Shown here: positions 62,589 to 64,000 of the stretch, piece by piece | Layout of the letters: every line of letters begins with the position of its first letter | How positions within the stretch are numbered: the first letter of the stretch is position 1 | DNA from: Rhizobium sp. R711 | GTDB taxonomy: Bacteria; Pseudomonadota; Alphaproteobacteria; Rhizobiales; Rhizobiaceae | Reading direction: 5' to 3' | NCBI RefSeq assembly: GCF_002211365.1 | Contig: NZ_LOKZ01000034.1 | Coordinates: 1-64,000 of the forward strand | Length of the DNA stretch: 64,000 nucleotides | The notes under the pieces: generated by a model | The model's database searches: none | The model's input: the letters and a program-made list of their open reading frames with translations, nothing else | What the model was told of the DNA's origin: nothing | Program-made: the position numbers and the translations under genes

Positions 62589-63188
62589 CTACCGCCACAC
62601 CAGAACAACCGATAGAGCCAGCGCCGACGCCATGGCGATATTGAAGAACCTCGCCGAGCGTTGCGTCCGGAGAATCTGGGCTACGAGTGCACCCAAGACA
62701 AGCCACAGCAGCCCGGCTGGAAATGCCGCGGCAGCAAACAGCGTCCCCATCCATAGCGCACCGCTGGTTTGAGCGTACTCCGGCGACACGAGATAGGTGC
62801 CGCCGGCACTAAGGGCGACCAGCCAACCTTTTGGGTTCAACCACTGGAATAGAAAAGCCTGCCGAAATCCCACCGCCCGCGTCTGGCCGTTCGCTTCGAA
62901 CGTGCCGGCACTGGCAATCTTCCAGGCCAGCCACAGCAGAAACAGAGATCCGGCCATCTTCATCGCTGTCACAACAGCTGGCGCTGCGGCGACAATTTCT
63001 CCAAGGCCGAAGGCGCTTAGAACGATCATCACGCCCATGCCCAGCGACGCGCCGAGCGGACAGCCGATGCCTCTCAAGGCACCGACAGCCGCACCGGTGG
63101 ACAGGATCATCGCGTTGCTGGGTCCCGGTGTAACCGCCGCGATAAACGCAAACAGCAGGAAAGCCAGCGCCTGAGCGGTATCCATCAT
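62589..63188 (-). CDS. LysE family translocator (second in the window)
   Basis: A 199-residue membrane protein with LLFAFIAAVTPGPSNAMILSTG near the N-terminus, LLWLAWKIAS, and QAFLFQWLNPKGWLVALSAGG, typical of LysE/RhtB exporters. GGGAGG precedes the ATG at 63188. Substrate unknown. Confidence 0.92.
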   Translation of the reverse strand: MMDTAQALAFLLFAFIAAVTPGPSNAMILSTGAAVGALRGIGCPLGASLGMGVMIVLSAFGLGEIVAAAPAVVTAMKMAGSLFLLWLAWKIASAGTFEANGQTRAVGFRQAFLFQWLNPKGWLVALSAGGTYLVSPEYAQTSGALWMGTLFAAAAFPAGLLWLVLGALVAQILRTQRSARFFNIAMASALALSVVLVWR

Positions 63189-63349
63189 TCCCTCCCGGGA
63201 TTTCTAAAGACGGGAGAAGCTCTACAGCCGGCGTGCCTGATCGTATTGTACGTCTGTGCAAACGTCGCAGTCGCGTTGGAACGCAAATCTGCGTCCCCTA
63301 AAACGCCACGTCCTCGCCAGCGATCCGCGTGAGGCGCACCGACTTCGTG

Positions 63350-64000
63350 TCAGATCGTGAGGACTTCACGCCGCAGAATGTCCCAACTCTCCTTGTCAGG
63401 CGCGATCAGCAGACCACCGGTCGTGTGGTGCGGCAGATAAGGTGAGCCGTCAAAGCGGGTCGCATGACCGCCGGCCTCGATACTCAGAAGCGTGCCTGCA
63501 AGATGATCCCAGGGCATGAGCTTGTTATACATGAGATAGTGCACATGACCGCCGGCAAAGGCGCGGTATTCGTGGGCCGCGCAGCGGTAGTTGGCAAGAA
63601 ACCGGACCTTGGCCAGGTTGGCCAGGATCTCACGGCGCTGGGGCTTCGGAAGGAAGCCGGTCGATGCCATGCCGACCATCTCTTCCAGTGCGACAGGTAC
63701 TGCAACGGAGAGCCGTTGTGCCTCCCCATCAGGACGTCGAAGCCACGCGCCGCTGCCCTTCTCTCCGATCACCCAATCGTCGCCCATCGGGTCGTAGATG
63801 ATACCGGCAACGGTTTCGCCCTTGGATACCACGGATGCCATGACGCCGAAGGCTGGAATGCCCGATGCGAAATTGAAGGTCCCGTCGACGGGGTCCACGA
63901 CAATCGCAAGATCCGCTCCTTCGAGCTTGGCAAGTAGCGCTGGATCGGCAGCGACCGACTCCTCGCCGATGAACACGGCATCTGGCCAAAGCGCGGCGGC
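63350..64000 (-). CDS. Inositol monophosphatase family protein, 5' end outside the window
   Basis: 217 C-terminal residues with the family motifs EESVAADP (metal acid), VVDPVDGTFNFASGIP (metal and substrate site) and PWDHLAGTLLSIEAGG. Family members dephosphorylate inositol phosphates or histidinol phosphate, or act as suhB-type RNA-polymerase modulators. The specific role is not set. The start lies beyond base 64000. Confidence 0.9.
   Translation of the reverse strand, partial: AAALWPDAVFIGEESVAADPALLAKLEGADLAIVVDPVDGTFNFASGIPAFGVMASVVSKGETVAGIIYDPMGDDWVIGEKGSGAWLRRPDGEAQRLSVAVPVALEEMVGMASTGFLPKPQRREILANLAKVRFLANYRCAAHEYRAFAGGHVHYLMYNKLMPWDHLAGTLLSIEAGGHATRFDGSPYLPHHTTGGLLIAPDKESWDILRREVLTI

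Overview
The window is a gene-dense, moderately high-GC stretch of alphaproteobacterial chromosome, most likely from the family Rhizobiaceae (Rhizobium/Agrobacterium/Sinorhizobium group). The evidence is the gene order sufS2-B-C-D-S1-X-A described in Agrobacterium, an Irr-type iron box upstream of it, DUF982 and DUF1127 proteins, an ATP12 chaperone, a TTAACCAT (CtrA-type) motif before a cell-wall peptidase gene, and the purC-purS-purQ arrangement. No plasmid, phage, insertion sequence, CRISPR array, tRNA or rRNA was seen. This reads as core chromosome rather than an accessory island.

Layout. 1-2.7 kb: glutathione-dependent formaldehyde oxidation (3' end of class III alcohol dehydrogenase, Gfa, a UPF0178 protein, S-formylglutathione hydrolase), then a frameshifted sugE. 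2.7-8.2 kb, minus strand: DoxX, propionyl-CoA carboxylase beta chain, a lipoprotein, ATP12 chaperone, HAD phosphatase, RluA pseudouridine synthase, CrcB fluoride channel. 8.6-13.3 kb: a tandem glycine riboswitch and gcvT-gcvH-gcvP. 13.4-16.5 kb: DUF982 protein, family-90 glycosyltransferase, a frameshifted UDP-sugar epimerase/decarboxylase converging on it, and a LysE exporter. 16.6-23.7 kb, minus: the complete SUF iron-sulfur cluster operon. 23.9-31.1 kb: alpha/beta hydrolase, GNAT, anmK, tyrS and a very large AsmA-like protein. 31.2-35.9 kb: Bcp, DUF455 protein, M23 peptidase, DEAD-box helicase, Nudix. 36-41.1 kb, minus: a six-gene cluster for maturation of a molybdenum hydroxylase (MoxR, VWA, split XdhC, molybdopterin-binding/MobA fusion, TfoX) without the hydroxylase itself. 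41.2-44.1 kb: flavin reductase, orphan periplasmic binding protein, rpe, a membrane protein. 44.2-58.1 kb: purB, then purC-purS-orf-purQ-lipoprotein and purL, interspersed with membrane proteins, a PAS-GGDEF-EAL protein, a MocR regulator, a PagL-like lipid A deacylase and a BolA protein. 58-64 kb: a membrane hydrolase, grxD, two tandem Bcr/CflA exporters, a LysE exporter and the start-truncated end of an inositol-phosphatase-family gene.

Functional themes: one-carbon metabolism (formaldehyde oxidation, glycine cleavage, purine synthesis), Fe-S supply and its regulation (SUF, BolA, monothiol glutaredoxin), and envelope maintenance. The most interesting items are the orphan Mo-hydroxylase maturation cluster, a palindromic element flanked by 13-bp direct repeats at the 3' end of sufX, two frameshifted genes (sugE and the epimerase), a 29-residue membrane microprotein, probable operators and possible leaderless expression of the MocR regulator, and a coiled-coil gene inserted between purS and purQ.
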